Below, piece by piece: positions 1 to 6,835 of a DNA stretch of 64,000 nucleotides. The stretch's first letter is position 1; every line of letters begins with the position of its first letter. The notes beneath the pieces were generated by a model that saw only the letters and a program-made list of their open reading frames with translations, had not been told where the DNA came from and made no database searches. The position numbers and the translations under genes are program-made. Origin of the DNA: Chloroflexota bacterium (GTDB taxonomy: Bacteria; Chloroflexota; Anaerolineae; UBA7937; B3-Chlor); contig JAUVXJ010000001.1 of the NCBI GenBank assembly GCA_030603665.1, forward strand, positions 340,480 through 404,479. Reading direction: 5' to 3'.

Positions 1-2
1 AG

Positions 3-761
3 GAGATAAGCCCCAACCGCGTAACAGAGTACCTTGTAGGTCTCCAACACCGAGGACTCAGGGATACAAACCAACATGCCCACGCCAGAGGCATCAAGAC
101 CTGGCTCCGCTGGCTAGTCGATGAGGGAGACTTGGAGGACTCGCCTATGCGCAGGGTGTCCATGCCAAGATTGGACAAGAGGATACCGCCGCCCTTCTCT
201 CCAGAGGACATCAAGGCATTATTAGCGGCCTGCAACACTAAGGCCCCAAAGGGCTTGAGAGACAAAGCCATGACCTTGGCATTGCTGGACAGCGGGCTTA
301 GAGCGAGTGAGCTCGTTAGCCTTCGAGTCAAGAGCGTGGACTTGCGCACGGGGCTTGTGACGGTGATCAGTAAGGGACACAAGCAACGGACAGTCCGCTT
401 CGGTGCTCAAACCAGAAAGGCTCTGCTCCGATACTTAGCGACTAGGCCGGAGCTTACACCAGGCAGTGCGTTGTGGGTTACCTATCGCAAGGGTGGGACA
501 GAAAGAGGGAGCCTTACGTTAAGGGGCCTGGAGATCGTGTGCCGCAACCTTGGAGAGAAGTCTGGTGTCAGGCCGTGTCACCCGCATGAGTTCCGCAGGA
601 CATTCGCTCTGTGGTGCCTGAGAGACGGCATGGACTTGCACAGCTTGCGACTGTTGATGGGTCACAGTTCCCTCACGGTCTTGCAGAGGTACCTGGCTCT
701 GGCAGGTGAGGACATAGAGAGGGCGCACAAGCTACACAGCCCCGTTGACAATCTGTTGTAG
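3..761 (+). CDS. Tyrosine recombinase / phage-type integrase (5' end outside window)
   Basis: Site-specific recombinase of the XerC/XerD/phage-integrase family. The frame is open from nt 3 with no stop, so the gene begins before the window and the TTG at 132 is not its true start. Residues coded at about nt 3-130 look like the SAM-like core-binding domain (YLVGLQHRGLR...KTWLRWL). The catalytic domain follows with the expected set: Arg in GLRASEL (nt 300), Lys in SKGHK (about nt 373), HEFRR (about nt 588), GHSSL (about nt 658) and the nucleophile Tyr in RYLAL (about nt 690). All are present, so the enzyme is probably active. Being next to a cluster of accessory genes fits a mobile-element integrase, but a housekeeping Xer role cannot be excluded. 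Confidence 0.9.
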   Translation, partial: EISPNRVTEYLVGLQHRGLRDTNQHAHARGIKTWLRWLVDEGDLEDSPMRRVSMPRLDKRIPPPFSPEDIKALLAACNTKAPKGLRDKAMTLALLDSGLRASELVSLRVKSVDLRTGLVTVISKGHKQRTVRFGAQTRKALLRYLATRPELTPGSALWVTYRKGGTERGSLTLRGLEIVCRNLGEKSGVRPCHPHEFRRTFALWCLRDGMDLHSLRLLMGHSSLTVLQRYLALAGEDIERAHKLHSPVDNLL

Positions 762-780
762 GTTTGCCGCCCATGAAGAA

Positions 781-811
781 AAAGGGCCATCCCTCAAAAG
801 GACAGCCCTTT
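781..811 (-). terminator. Intrinsic terminator of the first PEP-CTERM gene
   Basis: Arms AAAGGGC and GCCCTTT enclose an inner TCC/GGA pair and a seven-base loop. On the minus strand the hairpin is followed by a short U tract. It lies between the convergent recombinase and PEP-CTERM genes and resembles the hairpin after the second PEP-CTERM gene (52576-52604). Confidence 0.7.
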
Positions 812-833
812 CAGTAACTGGATTGTGGGAGGT

Positions 834-2033
834 TTACTCTCTCGTCCTCCAGCGTAGCGTGGCATATCCTGCCAGACCAGCAAGACCGCTGCCCAGGAGC
901 AGCATCGAGCCTGGTTCGGGGACGAACTCTTCCTCCACTACTGGTGGTATTGGTTCTGGTGGTATTGGTTCTGGTGGTATTGGCTGCTCAAGCTCAACGA
1001 CCCCCGCAAGAGCTAGTCCCGCCATACTGGCCGGGCGGCATTTCTCAGTGGTGCCCACAGCGGACTGTGAACAGCAGCCGAGCACGGGGTCCGGGCTCGC
1101 GCAAGTGCCGGCTGGCTCTGGGAGTTCACTTGACTCCAACTGGAAGCAGGCCCAGGTTTCGCCGGGATTGATGACGATGCTATTGGTGTACGTATCCCAC
1201 TCGGCGCCATCATTGGCCGTCAGGGCGAAGTCTCCAGCCGCAGCCGGCACCTTGTCCAGCAGCATGGCCAGCGGGTCACGGTTCCAATTCACGCCGAAGT
1301 TCACCATGTCGGTCGGAGTGGTGCCTGTCCCCGTTCTGTACCATATCGAGTTCGGGCGGTCCCCATATGTCGCGTCGGGCATAGGCTCGATGCCACCCAC
1401 GAAGGCCGTAAGGTCCAATGGTCGAGGCGTGGCCAGGGCATCGAAGGCGAAGCAGTTCACCGCCGACTCACCCCGGTCTCCAGTCCAACCGCGATACCCC
1501 CGATCGAGGCCGTCCTGGATCTCCACGTAGGCCACGGGCATCGCCGCGTTCTCATAGACCACTATCAAGCCCGCACCGTCGTGGTTATCCATAGACAAGT
1601 TGGACACCTCGTAGTTGTGGCTCCCCGACAATACATAAGAGGTGACGTCTTCCCAGTAGGCATACCGGTCGAAGGTGCCTGCCCCCCCGGTGAACCACCA
1701 GAGCGGGCCGATACTGCCGTCGGCCGTCAAGACCACGGCGAGGCCCCCATCTACGCTGAGACTAACAACGTTGTCCCCGGCCGTAGTGTCATAGCCTGAC
1801 CAATACAGGTACGCTGCGATGACCGTTCCCGGAACGTCTAGCCCGAGGATATCCTCTGAGGAAACCCCGTCCATCCCCACTCCCTGGGCCACAATGCCGT
1901 ATCTGCCAGTGCCCGACCAGCGCGTCGTGAGTACTTCTGTGGTATCATCCGCAGCAACCGGTTGGACTACCACAACCAGCAGCAGACTCGCCAGCAGCAA
2001 CGCCAAGACCCGCTTGAGATAGAGGTTCTTCAT
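834..2033 (-). CDS. Secreted PEP-CTERM surface protein
   Basis: Exported protein predicted to be processed by an exosortase. The upstream Met at 2075 is rejected: the ATG at 2033 has AAAGGAG ten bases upstream and is followed by a clean signal peptide (MKNLYLKRVLALLLASLLL). The mature part of about 340 residues is rich in beta-strand-like Gly/Asp/Trp/Tyr segments (for example AAYLYWSGYD) and resembles secreted adhesin-like DUF3344 proteins, though that assignment is tentative. A Pro/Glu/Ile linker with the unit PPEPI repeated three times precedes the tail, which is VPEPG, a hydrophobic helix and RWRTRE, a textbook PEP-CTERM signal. The last 25 or so residues are almost identical in the gene at 52631-53515. 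No exosortase gene is in the window. Confidence 0.85.
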   Translation of the reverse strand: MKNLYLKRVLALLLASLLLVVVVQPVAADDTTEVLTTRWSGTGRYGIVAQGVGMDGVSSEDILGLDVPGTVIAAYLYWSGYDTTAGDNVVSLSVDGGLAVVLTADGSIGPLWWFTGGAGTFDRYAYWEDVTSYVLSGSHNYEVSNLSMDNHDGAGLIVVYENAAMPVAYVEIQDGLDRGYRGWTGDRGESAVNCFAFDALATPRPLDLTAFVGGIEPMPDATYGDRPNSIWYRTGTGTTPTDMVNFGVNWNRDPLAMLLDKVPAAAGDFALTANDGAEWDTYTNSIVINPGETWACFQLESSELPEPAGTCASPDPVLGCCSQSAVGTTEKCRPASMAGLALAGVVELEQPIPPEPIPPEPIPPVVEEEFVPEPGSMLLLGSGLAGLAGYATLRWRTRE

Positions 2034-2153
2034 GATTCTTCGACTCCTTTCTCCTCTTCGTGAAAGCGGTGTCATCGACCATTAGCCCTCGTCATGACAG
2101 CTACATCCTACGACCTCCCTTGTCTCTACGCCACTCAGTCGAAGTACGTCCAC

Positions 2154-2182
2154 ATTATAGCACTATTTTGAATCCGTGTCAA
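2154..2182 (-). promoter_or_regulatory. Consensus sigma-70-type promoter for the PEP-CTERM gene
   Basis: On the minus strand TTGACA (2182-2177), a 17 bp spacer and TATAAT (2159-2154): both hexamers match consensus exactly. It lies about 120 bp upstream of the start at 2033. Confidence 0.85.
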
Positions 2183-2208
2183 CCCGTAGGGGATGCTCTT
2201 GAGGTGGA

Positions 2209-2237
2209 TTGCAGATAATGGCTGTGAATGCTACACT
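2209..2237 (+). promoter_or_regulatory. Rightward promoter in R1 copy A
   Basis: TTGCAG, 17 bp, TACACT with TG one base before the -10. It faces the small gene at 2264 and the secreted protein at 2548. The matching promoter in copy B (53619-53647) is stronger (TTGCCG, 17, TACAAT). Confidence 0.6.
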
Positions 2238-2263
2238 CCTTCCGAGGCCCTGGTGACTTGCTG

Positions 2264-2515
2264 ATGGTTGACAGATTGCGCACTCTTCTAGCCAAGCTCG
2301 TCGTTGAACACCTCGCCCGTCCTCGTCCCCTTGTGATCCACGCCTGGCTGTGGCTGGCAGCAGAGACCGACGACGTTGAGGAAAAGTGGCTCTTTCCACA
2401 AGCGGTGCTACAGTTGAACCCGGAACACCAAGCCACTCGTACAGCGTCGGCACTCTTGTTTCAGCGAGAGGTCAAGCGTATCGAGAGGGAGTCGATTGCC
2501 GATCCCCGTCCCTGA
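2264..2515 (+). CDS. Small protein with a single TPR-like motif
   Basis: An 83-residue protein if the ATG at 2264 is used. An earlier ATG at 2228 lies upstream of the expected transcription start. The segment HAWLWLAAETDD, then LNPEHQA, matches the pattern AWLWL(x)nLNPxNxxA seen in TPR-like tails of many Chloroflexota proteins. No signal peptide or other domain is visible. It sits directly behind the rightward R1 promoter and 32 bp ahead of the secreted-protein gene, so the two may share a transcript. The ribosome site is weak. It may be a remnant of a larger TPR protein. Confidence 0.45.
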   Translation: MVDRLRTLLAKLVVEHLARPRPLVIHAWLWLAAETDDVEEKWLFPQAVLQLNPEHQATRTASALLFQREVKRIERESIADPRP

Positions 2516-2547
2516 GTCGTTGAGACACGCATAGAAAGGAGAGGGAG

Positions 2548-3075
2548 ATGGCGAAGGTTAGGAAGTCTTGGATGGCGGTGGTGATGGCTGCGCTGCTGGT
2601 AGGCACCGTGGCGGGGGTTGTCTGGGCCAGACCCCACGACCGTCCTCAGGCGCAGGATATCACCCGCAAGGTGACACTAACCGGCGCAGACTTCGTTAGA
2701 GCCAAGGAGGGTAGCAGCGGGTACAACGATGGGACCTATCTACGCTGCGACACTGTTTCCTGCTACTTCGTCGCTCCGGTAGTGTTTCCCTGCTTGCCGT
2801 CGGTGACCGTTGAGCGGATCAAACTACATCTGCGGGACAACAACGTTGGCGGCAAGGCATCTGTTGGCCTTTATCGCACGTATCCCGCGACGGCGGGTAA
2901 CGTCTTGCTGGGCAACGCAGAATCCCCTACGGGCATAGTGGGCCTCCAGACGTACACGAGCAACCCCGTCAACGAGGTGGTGTGGCCCAGCCAGAAGGCG
3001 GTCATCTGGCTCACCATCGATGGCCCAAGCATCTGGGTGTATGGGGTAACGGTGGAGTACCACCGGAACATCTAG
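2548..3075 (+). CDS. Secreted protein of unknown function
   Basis: 175 residues. The start is well supported by AAAGGAG about seven bases before the ATG. It has a classical Sec signal peptide (MAKVRKSWMAVVMAALLVGT, cleavage near VWA-RP). The mature domain of about 145 residues is beta-rich with two closely spaced Cys pairs (residues near 67-85). It resembles small exported carbohydrate-binding or jelly-roll proteins, but no family is assigned. It lies between repeats R1 and R2, in the stretch that is missing where R1 and R2 are fused at 53.6 kb, so it may belong to an inserted unit. Confidence 0.7.
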   Translation: MAKVRKSWMAVVMAALLVGTVAGVVWARPHDRPQAQDITRKVTLTGADFVRAKEGSSGYNDGTYLRCDTVSCYFVAPVVFPCLPSVTVERIKLHLRDNNVGGKASVGLYRTYPATAGNVLLGNAESPTGIVGLQTYTSNPVNEVVWPSQKAVIWLTIDGPSIWVYGVTVEYHRNI

Positions 3076-3136
3076 CGGCAAGAGGCGTCCAGGACAACCA
3101 AATGCAGCAGACGGGGGCGTGACCTGTGCACGTCTA

Positions 3137-3166
3137 TTGCCGACGACGGGTCGTCAATGCTACAAT
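3137..3166 (+). promoter_or_regulatory. Upstream promoter in R2 copy A
   Basis: TTGCCG, 18 bp, TACAAT with TG one base upstream of the -10. A transcript from here would contain the 3173-3245 stem-loop. Confidence 0.55.
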
Positions 3167-3340
3167 CACTTTGAGGCCCCGCTGAGATGATTGTCAAGGG
3201 TTTGGTAACGCTCTGGCGCATTCTCGTCCTCAACAGCGGGGCCTCTTGACATCATCTGAAACTGGCGTTGCACTATCTTCCTATCTGTGATACAATCCAG
3301 TGACTTCGATTCCCCTACTTCGTCGGCCTGCTGCCCATTT
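3148..3340 (+). repeat. Repeat R2, copy A: leader of the RelA/SpoT cluster
   Basis: Colinear with 53629-53815, with about two thirds of positions matching. Shared blocks are the opening AATGCTACAATC, GATTGTCA, a CAGCGGGG..CTCTTGAC block and the ending GTGATACAATCC..GATTCCCCTACTTCGTCG. In this copy GAGGCCCCGCT (3173-3183) pairs perfectly with AGCGGGGCCTC (3235-3245), forming a long stem-loop. The repeat stops about 45 bp before the RelA/SpoT start. Confidence 0.75.
3268..3296 (+). promoter_or_regulatory. Main promoter of the RelA/SpoT cluster
   Basis: TTGCAC, 17 bp, TACAAT with an extended -10 (TGA before TACAAT). It is conserved at 53748-53776 as TTGTGC, 17, TACAAT. It lies about 90 bp ahead of the start at 3385. 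Confidence 0.7.
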
Positions 3341-3384
3341 CCCCCAGTTTCTGACTGGCTCTTGAGCCAATTATGGAGGAACCG

Positions 3385-4419
3385 ATGAGCGAGAAACGCT
3401 TGGACAAAGAGGGCCTGCGAACAGACTATGACGAACTGCGCCCGAGGTACCAGAAACTGGAGAATAGTCTCAAGCGAGACTTGGAGGCCTCGTTAAGAGA
3501 TGCTGAAATCAGCGTGCTCAAAGTCGAGTCCAGGCTTAAAGAGTTCGACTCTCTCTGTGACAAGGTGCGCCGAAAGCACTACGACAATCCTCTGCAAGAG
3601 ATTCACGATGTCTGCGGTCTCAGGGTCATCTGTTACTATCCCTCTGACGTGGGTCGAGTGTCTGAACTGATTCAGCGTGAGTTTGACGTGGTCGAGTTGG
3701 TGGATAAAGCCGACCTGCTGGAACCTGAAGTGTTCGGATACCGTTCACTCCACATCACAGTGACTCCCAACAAGGACATGCTGAATACCGTGAGCTATCG
3801 AGGCCTTAACGATCTCAAGGCCGAGATACAGGTACGGACAATTCTACAGCACGCCTGGGCTGACCTATCGCACGAGCTCGACTACAAGAAGGAGGAGTAC
3901 GCTCCCAAGCAGTTTCACAAAAGGCTCTATCAGCTAAACGCCATGCTTGACAATCTCGATGGCCAGTTCGATGAGTTGCGCCGAGAAAAGGGACAGTACA
4001 CTAGGGAAGTCTCTGAAGAGGCGCGACGCAGCGGCGAATTCGATCCCGACCAAGAGCTCAACGTAGACACGCTCCAAGCCTGGCTCGATTTCTACATGCC
4101 AGACCGTGAGCGATCTCGCGCTGGAACCGCATACTTGCTCGACGATATGGTTCAACATGGGGTGAACATGAGCGACTTCCTCGACCGCTACCAGAAGGCG
4201 AAGAGCCTATTGGAGCCAATGGAGCAAGATCTGCGAGAGGTGTGGGGAGACGAAGCTGAGCCAATGCGATTCACGGGATGGACACAATCTGGTATGGGCA
4301 GGGCGGTCCTGTCACTCACAGTTGATGAGTTCTGGCAGACCTTCAAGGAAGTGCTCTCGGACAACGAACAGTCCGAAGTCGTGGAACGCTGGAGAAGTCA
4401 GTTGTCCGTTCCGCATTGA
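3385..4419 (+). CDS. RelA/SpoT-domain nucleotide pyrophosphokinase (single synthetase domain)
   Basis: Predicted (p)ppGpp-type synthetase or toxic small alarmone synthetase. The second ATG (3385) is chosen because GGAGGA lies just before it. Residues 40-170 carry the synthetase core: DVCGLR (75-80), GYRSLH (118-123), EIQVRT (147-152) and HAWADLSHELDYK (156-168). There is no HD hydrolase, TGS or ACT domain. A C-terminal region of about 175 mostly helical residues (170-344) is not recognised and could be a regulatory or antitoxin-like domain. It heads a same-strand cluster behind repeat R2. Core housekeeping synthetases usually have a different architecture, so a specialised or defensive role (toxSAS/CapRel-like) is inferred, not shown. 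Confidence 0.85.
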   Translation: MSEKRLDKEGLRTDYDELRPRYQKLENSLKRDLEASLRDAEISVLKVESRLKEFDSLCDKVRRKHYDNPLQEIHDVCGLRVICYYPSDVGRVSELIQREFDVVELVDKADLLEPEVFGYRSLHITVTPNKDMLNTVSYRGLNDLKAEIQVRTILQHAWADLSHELDYKKEEYAPKQFHKRLYQLNAMLDNLDGQFDELRREKGQYTREVSEEARRSGEFDPDQELNVDTLQAWLDFYMPDRERSRAGTAYLLDDMVQHGVNMSDFLDRYQKAKSLLEPMEQDLREVWGDEAEPMRFTGWTQSGMGRAVLSLTVDEFWQTFKEVLSDNEQSEVVERWRSQLSVPH

Positions 4420-4460
4420 CGAGCGACGTCAGAGACACGCTTGGGGTGATTAGGCAAACC

Positions 4461-4580
4461 ATGGCACTGAAATCCAACGCAGAAGAACTAGCCCTCATTG
4501 CACAAGAGATTGGTGCTGAGGTCATACGTGGCGCTGTGCGCTGGGTGAGCCGTGAGTGGAGGGATAGTGTGAGCGCATGA
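4461..4580 (+). CDS. Tiny ORF linking the RelA/SpoT and nuclease-like genes
   Basis: 39 codons from ATG 4461. The frame is open back to a TTG at 4416 that overlaps the RelA/SpoT stop, which would give 54 codons. The product is a charged helix-like peptide (EELALIAQEIGAEVIRGAVR). Its stop overlaps the next start as ATGA (4577-4580), the pattern of translational coupling. No homology is recognised. A small antitoxin or adaptor is possible, and it may simply be a coupling ORF. Confidence 0.4.
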   Translation: MALKSNAEELALIAQEIGAEVIRGAVRWVSREWRDSVSA

Positions 4581-5116
4581 TCTACGAGTCCTATGCCCAT
4601 AGATTCGCAGACGTGATCCTCAATTCTGACCATGAACTGAGATTGGAGCTTGAGGGTGTTGTTCAAGCTATAGAGTTCGAGGTTGTCCAGACCAGGTTCG
4701 AAGAAGAGAACCTGCGGAAGGAGGAAGAGGGTAAGAAGCTGAACGTGGGCAAACAGTCAGCAATCAACACAATGTTCAAAGAAGAGTTTCGAAACATGGG
4801 CTGGGAACTTGAGAAGAACGTCTTCAACGATCCAGACAACGACCTCACGATAGACTTCTGGAAGAGAAGCGTCGGGGTGGACGTTGCCTTCATTCATAGG
4901 TCGTCTGTTGGAGGAGACTTGCTGAGGCTTCAAGCTGCCGCCGAAGTGAAAAACATCATCAAAGTCGGAGTATACATCTGTCCGACGAGGACCTTTGCGA
5001 AGGAAGTCTCCCCTAACTGGCGGGACATGGTCAACTACGAGAAAGCCAAGTGGTACCTGGAGAACTTCTACTCCGTCCTGACTGCTCCGATCCTCCTCAT
5101 GGGTTTGAACGGGTGA
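4577..5116 (+). CDS. BglII-like PD-(D/E)XK restriction endonuclease homologue, frameshifted near its end
   Basis: 179 residues resembling the BglII/BamHI-type endonuclease family: NTMFKEEFRNMGWELEK (64-80), then TIDFWKRSVGVDVAF (91-105) and DLLRLQ...VGVYICPT (114-137). The spacing of Asp93 and Asp102 matches the catalytic Asp and Glu of BglII as I recall them, but the expected Glu is Asp102 and the following Gln position is Ala104, so activity may be lost or altered. The frame stops at 5114-5116 while the -1 frame continues naturally to 5196 (see next entry). No methyltransferase is nearby. It overlaps the tiny ORF by 4 bp. Confidence 0.6.
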   Translation: MIYESYAHRFADVILNSDHELRLELEGVVQAIEFEVVQTRFEEENLRKEEEGKKLNVGKQSAINTMFKEEFRNMGWELEKNVFNDPDNDLTIDFWKRSVGVDVAFIHRSSVGGDLLRLQAAAEVKNIIKVGVYICPTRTFAKEVSPNWRDMVNYEKAKWYLENFYSVLTAPILLMGLNG

Positions 5117-5196
5117 TTGAGGAGAGGTTGAGAGAGGACAGGGAGGACAAGGACAGGCTGATCAGGGATGTGGAGGATTGGTTAAACACAAAGTAG
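5113..5196 (+). other. Out-of-frame C-terminal continuation of the BglII-like gene
   Basis: Reading the other frame from about 5101 gives GFERVIEERLREDREDKD and ends in DVEDWLNTK before a stop at 5194-5196. It is a plausible charged coiled C-terminus that follows smoothly from TAPILL in the main frame. A one-base frameshift, biological or a sequencing error, is the simplest reading. Confidence 0.5.
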
Positions 5197-5262
5197 GACG
5201 ACAGAGCCAACGCGCTCTGGCGATCCTATGATCTATCTCACCAACATTGGAGCGAGAGTCGA

Positions 5263-5943
5263 ATGGCCACGGACGTGTCTAGTGTGAAGTACCGCTTCTT
5301 TGACATGGCAATCGCCGACATCATCCGCGCGATTCGTGGGCGCAGCCTCATGGGCGCATTCACTTTGAGCATGTGTGCCATTGATGCTATGGCGTATATC
5401 CGGAACCCACTACCCAAGGAACGGTCACGTGAGAACTTCAAGAAGTGGGTGGAGGACTGGATCGTGCCGCTGAATGGGAATTGCCGCCCAGACGTGCTGT
5501 ATGCGCTGAGGTGTGGCCTTGTCCACACGTACGGATACGCAGACGCAATGAGGAAGTGCGGTGTGCAAGGGTTCACCTATGTGCACAACCAACCGCAGGA
5601 TCATTGGCATCAGCCTGTGCCAAACAGCTACCTCTTGAACCTAGAGTCCCACGTTGCGGAGGTGACAGTGGGAGCGTTCAAGTTCTTCGATGACTTGGCG
5701 CTACTTTGTGCACAGGATAGCGCACTGGACCAGGAGGTAGGCGGACGTGCTGGAACGCTCAATCTGATCCACAAGTACGAAGTGGAACGTCCAGGTGCAG
5801 GCCGACTTCTCGTCAGACACCAAGTCGTGACCAAGCGCGTATACGCAGACATGGAACCAGCCCTTGCACCCTTTGACAAAGGTGGGAGAGATCTGCTACC
5901 TGCGATGGAATCATCCATTCGGCGTATTTACTCGCAAAGCTGA
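5263..5943 (+). CDS. HEPN-fold protein with R-x4-H motif
   Basis: 226 residues with no signal peptide or membrane segment. The first 100 residues are helical and contain LYALRCGLVHTYG, giving Arg83-x4-His88, the signature of catalytically active HEPN RNases. The polar residue Asp41 in the preceding helix fits the usual arrangement. The C-terminal half (about 110-226) is not recognised. HEPN proteins commonly act as toxins or antiphage RNases, and this one lies 67 bp after the nuclease-like gene in the same orientation. The function is inferred from the motif and fold pattern only, and the antitoxin, if any, is not obvious. Confidence 0.6.
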   Translation: MATDVSSVKYRFFDMAIADIIRAIRGRSLMGAFTLSMCAIDAMAYIRNPLPKERSRENFKKWVEDWIVPLNGNCRPDVLYALRCGLVHTYGYADAMRKCGVQGFTYVHNQPQDHWHQPVPNSYLLNLESHVAEVTVGAFKFFDDLALLCAQDSALDQEVGGRAGTLNLIHKYEVERPGAGRLLVRHQVVTKRVYADMEPALAPFDKGGRDLLPAMESSIRRIYSQS

Positions 5944-5975
5944 CTCAGTGGATAGCAGTTTGACCACATGACATG

Positions 5976-6005
5976 ACTGGCCGGTGACTATCCTATGAAA
6001 GGGGG
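5976..6005 (+). repeat. Short duplicated pre-gene segment (first copy)
   Basis: TGGCCGGTGACTATCCTATG followed by AAAGGGGG, matching 6719-6750 at about 23 of 28 positions. It ends in the ribosome binding site of the zinc-ribbon gene. Confidence 0.5.
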
Positions 6006-6008
6006 TGA

Positions 6009-6650
6009 GTGCTGGCAGAGCCTGGGTGTCCCCACTGCAATCAAACTCTGGACAAGAGACCTAAACGGAAGAAGAAGTGCCCTCATTGCGGTGAGTACAT
6101 CTTTGTGCGATCTGCGCAGGAGCTATTCCCGGCGACTCTTCTTACTGAGCAGGACGCCAGAGTAGTAGACCATTTCCACACACTGCAGGGCGCAGGCACT
6201 TTCGGCGTAGACCGAGACGATTTCTTCCAGGAGGGAGAGAAGCTGACCCAGAGATTTGGCAAGCAACCCGCTTCTGGAGACGTGCTCTGGTCACTGTACA
6301 ATCGCCTGGCCCACGACTCAATGTCATCCGGCGCGGCCCCGTCCCCATTCCTCTACTTCCTTATGGCGCACTACCTGTACGAAGATGGACGGGACTTCTT
6401 CCATCTTCTTGAGCAGTCCCGAAAGATGGAGCTAACGGCGTACAAGCGAGATGGCATCTTCGACAAGGTATACGTAATCACTACACGCGATGCCTCCTGT
6501 GAAGCGTGCCAGAAGCTGGATGGCAAGGTTTTCACGGTTGACGAAGCCTTGGAACACATGCCAATACCGTGCAAAGACTGCACCTTCGACTTTGCAGGCA
6601 CGGGGCAGCCAGGTTGGTGCAGATGCCTGTACGGTGCTGTTGTAGACTAG
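6009..6650 (+). CDS. Zinc-ribbon protein with a Cys-rich C-terminal phage-head-like motif
   Basis: 213 residues starting at GTG 6009, chosen for the strong AAAGGGGGTGA ribosome site. The N-terminus is a four-Cys zinc ribbon (CPHC at 7-10 and CPHC at 24-27 with basic residues between). The middle is helical. The C-terminus has ASCEACQKLDGKVF, then CKDC and GWCRCLYG, which resembles the Cys/His block at the end of Mu F-type minor head or phage-head morphogenesis proteins. The combination is not one I recognise. It is the last same-strand gene of the accessory cluster and may be a separate prophage-derived gene. Confidence 0.55.
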   Translation: MLAEPGCPHCNQTLDKRPKRKKKCPHCGEYIFVRSAQELFPATLLTEQDARVVDHFHTLQGAGTFGVDRDDFFQEGEKLTQRFGKQPASGDVLWSLYNRLAHDSMSSGAAPSPFLYFLMAHYLYEDGRDFFHLLEQSRKMELTAYKRDGIFDKVYVITTRDASCEACQKLDGKVFTVDEALEHMPIPCKDCTFDFAGTGQPGWCRCLYGAVVD

Positions 6651-6718
6651 GATGGGAAGACCTGACCCGCAAGAATCCCCAGGGTCACAGCGGTTCTTCC
6701 AGTCGATTGGGATGGCAT

Positions 6719-6750
6719 AGTTGGTCGGTGACGATTCTGTGAAAGGAGGG
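6719..6750 (+). repeat. Short duplicated pre-gene segment (second copy)
   Basis: TGGTCGGTGACGATTCTGTG followed by AAAGGAGG. Unlike the copy at 5976, it is not followed by a convincing gene: a 25-codon frame from ATG 6762 runs into the end of the opposite-strand gene. It may mark a lost gene. Confidence 0.4.
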
Positions 6751-6835
6751 CTACCGCAGATATGGCGTCCAGCTCCCTATCTCTCTACGTCCTCCCCATT
6801 AATCGCCCCCCACTCCATCAGCCCAGTATCTGCCG

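Larger units (their letters stand above)
2151..2240. repeat. Repeat R1, copy A: divergent promoter segment
   Basis: About 80 of 90 bases match 53561-53650 by eye. Both copies sit upstream of a PEP-CTERM gene on the minus strand and contain two back-to-back promoters, one leftward and one rightward. Conservation continues upstream of the -35 boxes, beyond what the promoters alone need. Confidence 0.85.

Noticed and set aside
4416..4461. Longer TTG start for the tiny ORF, overlapping the RelA/SpoT stop
   Set aside because: Possible but no ribosome site; the ATG start is reported and the alternative is noted in the entry.
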